Assembly (NCBI GenBank): GCA_018268465.1
Contig: JAFDWN010000010.1
Span: forward strand, 354,849-418,848
Origin: Actinomycetota bacterium
GTDB lineage: Bacteria > Actinomycetota > Actinomycetes > Mycobacteriales > Mycobacteriaceae
Length of the DNA: 64,000 bases
Direction: 5' to 3'
The translations under genes and the position numbers were made by a program. Positions 24,538-31,913 of the stretch are shown here, in pieces. The notes beneath the pieces were generated by a model that was not told where the DNA came from, searched no databases, and was given only the letters and a program-made list of their open reading frames with translations. Numbering within the stretch: the stretch's first letter is position 1; the number at the start of each line of letters is the position of its first letter.

Positions 24538-25311
24538 TCAGCAGTCGGCAATTTCACTGGCGATGCGTTGCAGCAAGTCGATGGCGGCCGCGCGAAACTC
24601 GGCCGTCGCCCGCGTGACAGGCAGCGACACGTTGATGGCGCGCAACGACCCGTCATCCTGGGCGGGCAGGGCCACCGCCAACGACGTGAGGCCGACCTCG
24701 AATTCCTCGTCGGACACCGAGACACCGGAATCGCGCACGACATCCAGGCGCTTCTTGAGATCGGGCCAGTCCACCGCACTGTGCTCGGTGGCCTGCGGGT
24801 AGGGCCCCTCGCCGAGCAACGCGACAACCTCGTCATCGTCGAGTTGGGCCAGCAGCGCCTTTCCCAATGCGGTGTTGTACGCGGTGACCCGCGCCCCCAC
24901 GGTGGACTGCGGCGTCAACATCCGCGCCCCGGTGACACCGTCGAGGTACACCACCGAGGGCCCGAGAAGCGTTGCAAAATTGGTGGTTTCGCCGGTGATG
25001 CGGGAAAGCTCCTGGAGTTTTCGCCGGATGGCCGCGGCAGGATCGCGGCGCGCGATCAGCGGTCCGGCCAGCCGCAGGATCGTCGGGCCGATCCGATAGT
25101 TGCGCCCGCCCGCCACCGCCTCCAGGAATTGGTGGGCCACAAGGGTTCTGACCAGACGGTGCACCGTCGGCATCGGCAGCCCGCAGCGCGCCGCGATGTC
25201 ACTCTGACTCAGCTCCTGGTCCTCCCCCGCGAAGAGTTCGAGGATCTCCAGGCCGCGACCGAGCGTCTTGACCGCACTGGCCGCCCCGTCCGACGGCTCC
25301 GCGTTGACCAT
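24538..25311 (-). CDS. IclR-family transcriptional regulator
   Basis: A 257-residue IclR regulator. The N-terminal winged helix includes LGRGLEILELFAG, LSQSDIAARCGLPMPTVHRLVRTL and the wing GGRNYRIGP; the C-terminal effector domain shows VTAYNTALGKALLAQL and SVSDEEFEVGLTSLAVALPA. These proteins bind small carboxylic or aromatic acids and control nearby catabolic genes. The ATG at 25311 is 10 bp after the TetR stop, so the two are likely co-transcribed and lead toward the reductase gene. Residues before 25311 in the longer frame are shadow of the TetR gene. Confidence 0.9.
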   Translation of the reverse strand: MVNAEPSDGAASAVKTLGRGLEILELFAGEDQELSQSDIAARCGLPMPTVHRLVRTLVAHQFLEAVAGGRNYRIGPTILRLAGPLIARRDPAAAIRRKLQELSRITGETTNFATLLGPSVVYLDGVTGARMLTPQSTVGARVTAYNTALGKALLAQLDDDEVVALLGEGPYPQATEHSAVDWPDLKKRLDVVRDSGVSVSDEEFEVGLTSLAVALPAQDDGSLRAINVSLPVTRATAEFRAAAIDLLQRIASEIADC

Positions 25312-25321
25312 GCGCCCGTCC

Positions 25322-25909
25322 CTACTCGGTGCCGAGCTCGAAGTCGAGGACGTCGGCAATCCACCGTTTGCGCTGCGCGGGCGCCGGGCCTGCGCCCCGC
25401 ACGACGGACTGCACGGCCAGACCGTCGAGCAGCGCGGTGATCCGTGCCGCGGAGACGTCCGGCTCCTTGCAGTCGAATTCGCCTGCCGCATTGCCCTCGA
25501 CGATGAGATCGCGGACCGCGGTGCGCCACTGGGTGTCGATGTCCTTCATCACCTCGGCGAGACCTTCGTCGCGCAGCGCCGCGGCCCAGCCGTCGATCCA
25601 CAGTCGCCACCCCGGCGCGCCGGAGGCCGGGTAGTAGAGCTTGATCACCGCCCGCAGCCGGGCGCGGGCAGTCGATTTCCGTGCCACGATCGTGGCCAGA
25701 TCCTCCAGGTCGTGCTGCATCGCGCGCGGGAATGCCGCGGCGAGCAGCGCCTCCTTGGTATCGAAGTGATAGAAGATCAGGCCGGTACTGACGCCCAATG
25801 CCGACGCCACGTCGGCGACGCGCGTGGCCGCGATACCCCGGATCGCGATCTGCTCGACCATCGCGTCGATGATCTCGTCCCGTCGCAGAAGTACGTTCTT
25901 TCGCGCCAT
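25322..25909 (-). CDS. TetR-family transcriptional regulator
   Basis: A 195-residue TetR regulator. The DNA-binding domain has RRDEIIDAMVEQIAIRGIAATRVADVASALGVSTGLIFYHF-type sequence at about 9-49 (recognition helix STGLIFYHFDTKEAL). The C-terminal domain (YYPASGAPGWRLWIDGWAAALRDE) resembles BetI-like members. Operator site 4 is 67 bp upstream, which suggests autoregulation. As the only TetR gene in this block it is the best candidate to bind the ACTGA-N8-TCAG sites, although the IclR protein cannot be excluded. Confidence 0.9.
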   Translation of the reverse strand: MARKNVLLRRDEIIDAMVEQIAIRGIAATRVADVASALGVSTGLIFYHFDTKEALLAAAFPRAMQHDLEDLATIVARKSTARARLRAVIKLYYPASGAPGWRLWIDGWAAALRDEGLAEVMKDIDTQWRTAVRDLIVEGNAAGEFDCKEPDVSAARITALLDGLAVQSVVRGAGPAPAQRKRWIADVLDFELGTE

Positions 25910-25975
25910 GGCCGCAACAGTAATGCCCCGCTCCGGGCGTTCGGGCCGGATACCGCCTGCGCGCCTGAATGATGC

Positions 25976-25993
25976 ACTGACCTCCGGATCAGC
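25976..25993. promoter_or_regulatory. ACTGA-N8-TCAG operator, site 4 (before the TetR gene)
   Basis: ACTGACCTCCGGATCAGC, between the TetR start and the end of the FAD/4Fe-4S dehydrogenase gene. The half-sites and spacing match sites 1-3 and 5; the inner bases are more GC-rich. Confidence 0.5.
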
Positions 25994-25999
25994 AGCCGG

Positions 26000-28840
26000 T
26001 TACAGGGCGCCGTCCCAGGGCTGCGGATCGAGCCGCTCGGCCAACAGCTGGGCCAAGTGGACTCCGCGGCGGTCGGTGAGGTCGCCGAGCTGGGTCCGGC
26101 AGGAGTACCCATCGGCCAGGATCGTCGACGACGTCCCGCCGGCGCGGACCGCGGGCAGCAGTTGCTGCTCGGCCACCGCCACCGAGACGTCGTAGTGGCC
26201 CTTCTCCACGCCGAAGTTCCCGGCCAGCCCGCAGCATCCCCCGACCCGGGTGACGTCGGCGCCGGCATCCGCGAGCAGCCGGGCGTCCGGGCTCCACCCC
26301 ATCACCGCGTGATGGTGACAGTGCGGCTGGGCCACGATCCGCCGGCCGCCCAGCGAGGGCGGCTGCCAGCCGCGTTCGGTGAGCAGCTCGGCGAGGGTGC
26401 GTGTCGCGGCGGCCACCGCGTCGGCGTCGGCAGTGCCGAGGAGTTCGGCGGCGTCGGACCGCAGAACCGCGGTGCAGGACGGTTCCATCCCCACGATCGG
26501 GACACCCCGCGCGGCCGCCGGTACCAGCGCAGCGACGGATCGACCGAGGATCCGGCGGGCGGCGTCGAGCTGACCCGTGGAGATCCAGGTCAGCCCGCAG
26601 CACTGCTGCCGGGCGGTGAGCGTCGGACGGTAGCCGGCGGCCTGGAGCACCCGGACGGTCGCGATCCCGACCTCGGGCGCGAAGTGGTTGGTGAAACTGT
26701 CGACGAAGAGCACGACCTCGTCGCCGGTGGCGCCGGGCGGGACGTGCTCGGCGAACCACGAGCGGAAGGTCCTGGGCGCGAAGGCGGGGATGCGGCGCCG
26801 GTGGTCCACTCCCGCCGCCGCCAGCGCCGCCCGACCGACCAGGGGGAGGCGCAGCGACGCGTTCATCAGGCGAGGTGCGGCACCGGCCAGCCTGGCCCAG
26901 CGGGGCAACCAGCCCAGCGAGTAGTGCGACGCCGGCCGCAGCCGCCTGCGGTAGCTCTGATGCAGCACTTCGGCCTTGTAGGCGGCCATGTCGACGCCGG
27001 TGGGACAGTCCACCGCGCAGCCCTTGCAGGACAGGCACAGGTCGAGTGCCTCGTGCACCTCCGCCGAGCGCCAGCCGCCCGTCACCGCGGAACCGTTGAG
27101 CATCTCCTGCAGGACCCGGGCGCGTCCTCGCGTGGAGTCCTTCTCCTCACGGGTGGCCTGGTACGACGGGCACATCACTCCGGTCCCCGTCGTGTCCGCG
27201 CGGCATTTGCCCACCCCGGTGCAGCGGTGCACCGCGCGGGTGAAGTCACCGTCGTCGTGCCGGTAGGCCAGCGCCAGATTCGCCCGCAGCGGCGGTGCGG
27301 CCGGTACCCGCAGATCCGCGTCGAGCGGCCGGGGGTCGACGAGCACGCCGGGGTTGAGCAGGTCGTCCGGATCGAAGGCGTGTTTTACCGCGGCGAACAG
27401 GCGCAGCGCGTCGGCGGAGTACATCAGCGGCAGCAGTTCGCTGCGGGCCCGCCCGTCGCCGTGTTCACCGGACAGCGAACCGCCGTACCCGGCCACCAGA
27501 GCGCCCGCGGCGAAGAGGAACTCGCGGAACACCTGGGTGCCGCCGGGCCGGTCCAGCGGCAGGTCGATGCGGACGTGCATGCAGCCGTCGCCGAAATGCC
27601 CGTAAAGCAGTCCGGTGACGCCGAAATCGGCCATCAGATCGTCGAAGTCGCGCAGGTAGGCGCCGAGCCGCTGCGGGGGCACCGCGGCGTCCTCCCAGCC
27701 CGCGTGGGCGGGCCGCCCCGCCGGGCTGCGGCCGGCCAGCCCGGCCCCGTCGGCGCGGATCTGCCAGAGTGCCGCCGCCCGTCGTGCGTCGCCGACCACG
27801 AGGTAGTCCATCGCGCCGCTGTCCTGTCCGACGCGTTCGGCGGTCAGCGCGGCCTCCTCGGCGGTGGCGCCGACGACCTCGACGAACAGCCACGCACCGC
27901 CCGTGGGCAGCGGCGGCACGGCCGAATCGCCCCGCCGTCGGCGCACCACGTCGACGATGCGGGAGTCCAGCCCCTCGCACGCCGTCGGAGAGTGCCGCAG
28001 CACCGCGGGGGTGGCGTCGCCCGCGGCCGCCATGTCGGGATAGCCGAGCACCACCAGGATGCGCTGCTCCGGTTCGGTGACCAGCCGTACCGTCGCCTCG
28101 GTGCAGACGGCCAGCGTGCCCTCGCTGCCGACGAGCAGACGTGTCACGTCGAAGCGGTTCTCCGGCAGCAGGTGCTCCAGCGAGTAGCCCGACACCTGAC
28201 GGCCGAACCGGCCGAATTCGGTGCGGATCGTCGCCAGGCCGGCGCGGGTCACCGCCTCCAGCGCGCGCAGCGCCGGCGACACCGCAGGCCCGGAACCCGG
28301 TGCGGCCGTGTCCAGACGCAGATCCTCACCGGCGGCGGTGAGGATCCGCAGTGCCGTCACGTTGTCCGATGTGCGGCCGTAGCCGAGGCTGCGGGAACCG
28401 CACGCGTTGTTACCGATCATCCCGCCGATGGTGCAACGGGTGTGGGTCGAAGGGTCGGGGCCGAACCGGAGTCCGTGTGGGGCCGCGGCGGCCTGCAGCC
28501 TGGCCTGGACGACACCGGGCTGGACGACCGCGGTGCGCGCCGCCGCGTCCACCGACAGCACCCGGTTCATGTACCTGCTGAAGTCCAGCACCACGCCGGT
28601 GCCGACGGCGTTGCCCGCCACCGAGGTACCCGCACCCCGCGCAGTGATCGGCACGCCGAGTTGCCGGCATACCTCGATGGTCGCCGCGACCTCGTCGTGG
28701 TCGGCCGGGAACACCACCGCGCTCGGCACGACACGGTAGAGCGAGGCGTCCGAGGAGTAGGCGGCGCGACTGGTGCCGTCCACGCGGACGTCGCCAATGT
28801 CCCTGGCGCGCAGGGCCTCTCCGAGGGACTCGACCGCCAT
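26000..28840 (-). CDS. FAD/[4Fe-4S] D-2-hydroxyacid dehydrogenase (GlcD-GlcF fusion, YdiJ-like)
   Basis: A 946-residue fused flavoprotein. An N-terminal FAD-binding domain of the VAO/GlcD type (RGAGTSVAGNAVG; GPDPSTHTRCTIGGMIGNNA) is followed by the FAD-oxidase C-domain (about 200-500, including YGHFGDGCMHVRI and SGEHGDG). Then come a ferredoxin-like region with CTGVGKC and CLSCKGCAVDCP, and two cysteine-rich modules (QQCCGLTW; GGCCGLAGNFG). The layout is that of E. coli YdiJ, a D-2-hydroxyglutarate dehydrogenase, and of respiratory D-lactate dehydrogenases. It oxidises a D-2-hydroxyacid and passes electrons to the respiratory chain. Given the HglS-type gene 3 kb away, D-2-hydroxyglutarate is an attractive substrate. 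ATG 28840 is chosen; ATG 28852 would sit within the GntR operator. Confidence 0.88.
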   Translation of the reverse strand: MAVESLGEALRARDIGDVRVDGTSRAAYSSDASLYRVVPSAVVFPADHDEVAATIEVCRQLGVPITARGAGTSVAGNAVGTGVVLDFSRYMNRVLSVDAAARTAVVQPGVVQARLQAAAAPHGLRFGPDPSTHTRCTIGGMIGNNACGSRSLGYGRTSDNVTALRILTAAGEDLRLDTAAPGSGPAVSPALRALEAVTRAGLATIRTEFGRFGRQVSGYSLEHLLPENRFDVTRLLVGSEGTLAVCTEATVRLVTEPEQRILVVLGYPDMAAAGDATPAVLRHSPTACEGLDSRIVDVVRRRRGDSAVPPLPTGGAWLFVEVVGATAEEAALTAERVGQDSGAMDYLVVGDARRAAALWQIRADGAGLAGRSPAGRPAHAGWEDAAVPPQRLGAYLRDFDDLMADFGVTGLLYGHFGDGCMHVRIDLPLDRPGGTQVFREFLFAAGALVAGYGGSLSGEHGDGRARSELLPLMYSADALRLFAAVKHAFDPDDLLNPGVLVDPRPLDADLRVPAAPPLRANLALAYRHDDGDFTRAVHRCTGVGKCRADTTGTGVMCPSYQATREEKDSTRGRARVLQEMLNGSAVTGGWRSAEVHEALDLCLSCKGCAVDCPTGVDMAAYKAEVLHQSYRRRLRPASHYSLGWLPRWARLAGAAPRLMNASLRLPLVGRAALAAAGVDHRRRIPAFAPRTFRSWFAEHVPPGATGDEVVLFVDSFTNHFAPEVGIATVRVLQAAGYRPTLTARQQCCGLTWISTGQLDAARRILGRSVAALVPAAARGVPIVGMEPSCTAVLRSDAAELLGTADADAVAAATRTLAELLTERGWQPPSLGGRRIVAQPHCHHHAVMGWSPDARLLADAGADVTRVGGCCGLAGNFGVEKGHYDVSVAVAEQQLLPAVRAGGTSSTILADGYSCRTQLGDLTDRRGVHLAQLLAERLDPQPWDGAL

Positions 28841-28845
28841 CACTC

Positions 28846-28876
28846 GTAGCATGCTACACGCCCGGTGGCATGCTAC
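28846..28876. promoter_or_regulatory. Tandem palindromic GntR operator
   Basis: GTAGCATGCTAC (28846-28857, perfect) and GTGGCATGCTAC (28865-28876, one mismatch) stand 19 bp apart centre to centre in the divergent region between the flavoprotein and GntR genes. Short palindromes of this kind are typical FCD-type GntR sites, so joint repression of both genes is likely. Confidence 0.75.
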
Positions 28877-28905
28877 GGACCCCTTCGGCTTGTTAGAGTG
28901 CGCAC

Positions 28906-29649
28906 GTGTCCGACTCCGCGCCGACGCTGCCGCCGCTGCCCGCCTCGGGCGGCAGGCGCGCGGAACAGGTCATGGAAGCGGTGCGGGCGGCGCTGGACTC
29001 CGGGGCGATGCGGGCGGGCGTCAAGTACTCCGTCTACCAGCTCTCCGAAGCGCTCGGGGTCTCACGGACCCCGGTCCGCGACGCCCTTCTGCGGCTGGAG
29101 GAAGTCGGGCTGATCCGGTTCGAGGCACGTCAGGGCTTTCGCATCCTGCTGCCCGACGCCCGTGAGATCGCCGATATCTTCGCCGTCCGGCTCGCGCTGG
29201 AGGTCCCCGCCGCCGCCCGCGCCGCCGCGGTATGCGACGCCGCGCTGGCGGCCCGGCTGCACGATCGGCTCGCCGCCATGGACGCGGCTGCGGCCGCCGG
29301 CGACGAACGCGACTTCGTCGCTCACGATCAACTGCTGCACGACCACATCCTCGAGGCCTCGGGCAATATGCGGGCCAGGGCCATCGTCCGGTCGCTGCGG
29401 GAGTCGACCCGCCTGCTCGGTGCCACGACCGCCGACCGCAGCCGCACGCTGGGCGACATCGACGCCGAACACGTGCCGGTCGTGGCCGCGATCGTGGCCG
29501 GCGATGCGCCCTCGGCGGCGGCGGCGATGCGCCGCCACCTCACCTCGACCGGGCGTCTGCTGGTCGCGCAGGCGGTCCGCGACCAGGACTCCGGCCTCGA
29601 CGGTGCGGCGGTCTGGGCGGCTGCCGTCCGCGTCGAGCAGGTCGAGTGA
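28906..29649 (+). CDS. GntR-family (FCD domain) transcriptional regulator
   Basis: A 247-residue GntR/FadR-type regulator starting at GTG. The winged helix contains YQLSEALGVSRTPVRDALLRLEEVGLI and the wing FEARQGFRILLP. The C-terminal all-helical FCD domain has the metal/ligand residues in EVPAAARAA, HDQLLHDHILEASGN and EHVPVVAAI (the conserved His/Asp set). FCD regulators often sense hydroxy- or dicarboxylic acids such as lactate, glycolate or glutarate. It is divergent from the D-2-hydroxyacid dehydrogenase gene with a tandem operator between, so it likely senses that enzyme's substrate. Confidence 0.9.
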   Translation: MSDSAPTLPPLPASGGRRAEQVMEAVRAALDSGAMRAGVKYSVYQLSEALGVSRTPVRDALLRLEEVGLIRFEARQGFRILLPDAREIADIFAVRLALEVPAAARAAAVCDAALAARLHDRLAAMDAAAAAGDERDFVAHDQLLHDHILEASGNMRARAIVRSLRESTRLLGATTADRSRTLGDIDAEHVPVVAAIVAGDAPSAAAAMRRHLTSTGRLLVAQAVRDQDSGLDGAAVWAAAVRVEQVE

Positions 29650-29717
29650 TCCTTGGCCTGAGCATTACCGATTCGCGCGCTCGCTGGCTTCTCACCGCGG
29701 CGCGCATCGTGCAGACT

Positions 29718-29735
29718 ACTGACTAGAGAGTCAGC
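29718..29735. promoter_or_regulatory. ACTGA-N8-TCAG palindrome, site 5
   Basis: ACTGACTAGAGAGTCAGC, with perfect CTGACT/AGTCAG arms, overlapping the stop codon of the LysR gene in a convergent region. The location is not an obvious promoter, so it may be an accessory site, a hairpin at the 3' ends, or chance. Confidence 0.35.
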
Positions 29736-30654
29736 ATGCGGTGGTGATGTAGCGGCCCCAGCCGGTGGTCAGCACGGTGTGTTGGAACGATTCGACCACC
29801 AGCGGGATCAACGGATCGGCCGCGCCGTGCCGGTGCACGACAGAGACCGATCGGCGGGCCCATTGCGATTGCACGGGAAGAACATTCACACGCTCATGCG
29901 AGACGATGCCCAACGCCGGGACGATGGCGACGCCGAGGCCCGCCGCGACGAACTCGGTCACCAGGTCATAGTGGCCGGTGCGCAGGGTGATGTCGGGCAC
30001 GAATCCCAGCTCGGCGCAGATCCGGTACGTGGTGAGCTCACCGGCTGTGCCGGCGCCGCTGGAGATCCACTCCGAGCCGGCGGAAGCCGCCCCGATCTCC
30101 GCGGTGTCGCCCACCGGCATGCCGGGCGGGCTCAGGAAGACCAGTTGTTCGGTGAGCAGCTCCGTCTGGGTGATGCCGCCCGGCCCCGTTCCGGCGTGGG
30201 CGGCGTATTCGAAGACGAACGCCATGTCGAGTTCGCCGGACTCCACCATCGCGGTCGTCTCGGCGGGCTCGGCGATGCGCAGCGTGACGTCGACACAGGG
30301 ATGGGTGTGTTTGAGCGCCGACAGTGCCGTGGGCAGGATGCGCACCCCGGCCGTCGGAAAGCAGCCGACCTTCACCCGCCCGGTCCGGCCCGCCGCGATG
30401 GAGCGCACATCCGCGTCGAGATCCTGCAGCGTCGTCAGCACGACACGGGCCCGGTCGGCGAGCACGCGGGCGGTGGCGGTCACCTGGACGCCGCGCGCGC
30501 CGCGTTCGAACAGCGTCAGGCCGGTCGCCCGTTCGAGCGCATCCATCTGCTGCGACACGGCCGAGGCGGTGTAGCCGAGTTCACGCGCGGCGGAGGCGAA
30601 CGAGCCCGTCTCCACCACCACCTCGAGGGTCTGCAGGTGTACCGGACTGAGCAT
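29731..30654 (-). CDS. LysR-family transcriptional regulator
   Basis: A 307-residue LysR regulator. The helix-turn-helix spans LQTLEVVVETGSFASAARELGYTASAVSQQMDALER-type sequence (about 7-42) and a standard effector-binding domain follows (VKVGCFPTAGVRILPTAL). ATG 30654 is preferred; the longer frame lacks domain sequence. It is divergent from the amino-acid dehydrogenase operon with 80 bp between, the usual arrangement for a LysR activator of that operon. Its ligand is likely a lysine-pathway intermediate, by inference. I did not find a convincing T-N11-A box by eye in the 80 bp. Confidence 0.9.
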   Translation of the reverse strand: MLSPVHLQTLEVVVETGSFASAARELGYTASAVSQQMDALERATGLTLFERGARGVQVTATARVLADRARVVLTTLQDLDADVRSIAAGRTGRVKVGCFPTAGVRILPTALSALKHTHPCVDVTLRIAEPAETTAMVESGELDMAFVFEYAAHAGTGPGGITQTELLTEQLVFLSPPGMPVGDTAEIGAASAGSEWISSGAGTAGELTTYRICAELGFVPDITLRTGHYDLVTEFVAAGLGVAIVPALGIVSHERVNVLPVQSQWARRSVSVVHRHGAADPLIPLVVESFQHTVLTTGWGRYITTAC

Positions 30655-30734
30655 GGTGTCCCTCCCGATTCGGACCCGACCATTCAACACCCCACGACCA
30701 GGAACACAGCCATGCGATCCGGGAGCACACAACC

Positions 30735-31910
30735 ATGACCGACCTGCTTGAGCACATCGACGACTGGGGACCCGAGAAAGTCGTCGTCGTCGCCGACGCG
30801 CGCTCGGGGATGAAGGGCGTCCTGGTGATCGACAACACCGCTCGCGGAATGGGTAAGGGCGGGACCAGGATGGGCCCGGGCGTGACGGTCGCGGAGATCG
30901 CCCGGCTGGCGCGGGTGATGACGTGGAAATGGGCCGCGGTGGACATGTTCTACGGCGGCGCCAAGGCGGGCATCGTCGGGGATCCCCACGCGCGCAACAA
31001 GGAAGAGATCCTGCGCGCCTTCGCCAGGAAGCTGTCCAACGAGGTGCCGCGCGAGTACGTGCTCGGCCTCGACATGGGACTGACCGAATACGACGCCGCG
31101 ATTCTGCAGGACGAACTCGGTGACCGGGGCGCGGCGGTGGGCAGCCCGCACGAACTCGGTGGGGTGCCCTACGACCAGCTCGGCGTCACGGGATTCGGGG
31201 TGGCCGAATCGGCCGATGTCGCGGCGGCCCGACTGGGACTTGATCTGGCCGGGGCCACCGTGTCGATCCAGGGCTTCGGCGCCGTCGGCAAGGCGGCAGC
31301 ACGCCGTTTCACCGAGTTCGGCGCCATCGTCGTCGCGGTGGCGACGTCGGCGGGCGCGCTGCACGACCCGCGCGGCCTCGACGTCCACGAACTGGCCGCG
31401 CTGGCCGCCGAGTGGGGCGACGACGCCGTGCATCACTACCGGGGGCATCGGGTGCTGCCGCTCGGCTCCGAGCTGACCGTGGCCTGCGACGTACTGCTGC
31501 CCGCGGCGCGCCAGGACGTGATCGACGCGCGCACCGCAGGCGTGATCGACGCCAAACTGATTGTGGAGGGCGCGAATCTGCCCGCCGACGACGCGGCCCT
31601 GCGAATCCTCGCGGAGCGCAAGATCCTCGTGGTGCCCGATTTCATCGCCAACGCCGGCGGCATCGTCGCCGCGGGGGTGGCGATGCAGGCGCGGTATTCG
31701 CCGTTCCGGCCCGACAGTGAGGGCATCCTGCCGCTGGTGGCCGACCGGGTCCGCGCCACCACCGCCGCCGTCCTCGAGGAGGCCGACGCGGCGGCCGTCT
31801 CGCCGCACGACGCCGCCCGGCGCATCGCCCAGTCCCGGGTGCGCGCCGCCATGGTGGCCCGCGGGCGGATCCCACGACCGCACACCATCACGAATCCGAT
31901 TGGGGCATAA
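30735..31910 (+). CDS. Glu/Leu/Phe/Val-type amino acid dehydrogenase
   Basis: A 391-residue oxidative deaminase of the glutamate/leucine dehydrogenase family. The N-terminal catalytic domain has the substrate-binding lysine region TWKWAAVDMFYGGAKAGIV (Lys65 and Lys77); typical glutamate dehydrogenases read P-x-GGGKGG there, so GGAKAGI is a variant. The NAD domain has VSIQGFGAVGKAAARRF. Family members interconvert an L-amino acid and its 2-oxo acid. It is first in an operon with HglS-, antiquitin- and pipecolate-oxidase-like enzymes, which suggests it deaminates L-2-aminoadipate to 2-oxoadipate. That substrate is inferred from context only. Confidence 0.85.
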   Translation: MTDLLEHIDDWGPEKVVVVADARSGMKGVLVIDNTARGMGKGGTRMGPGVTVAEIARLARVMTWKWAAVDMFYGGAKAGIVGDPHARNKEEILRAFARKLSNEVPREYVLGLDMGLTEYDAAILQDELGDRGAAVGSPHELGGVPYDQLGVTGFGVAESADVAAARLGLDLAGATVSIQGFGAVGKAAARRFTEFGAIVVAVATSAGALHDPRGLDVHELAALAAEWGDDAVHHYRGHRVLPLGSELTVACDVLLPAARQDVIDARTAGVIDAKLIVEGANLPADDAALRILAERKILVVPDFIANAGGIVAAGVAMQARYSPFRPDSEGILPLVADRVRATTAAVLEEADAAAVSPHDAARRIAQSRVRAAMVARGRIPRPHTITNPIGA

Positions 31911-31913
31911 GAG

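Noticed and set aside
26057-28849. A 930-codon open frame on the plus strand
   Set aside because: It is the antisense shadow of the FAD/4Fe-4S dehydrogenase gene; it is His/Arg/Gly-rich without any family motif, as expected of high-GC antisense frames.
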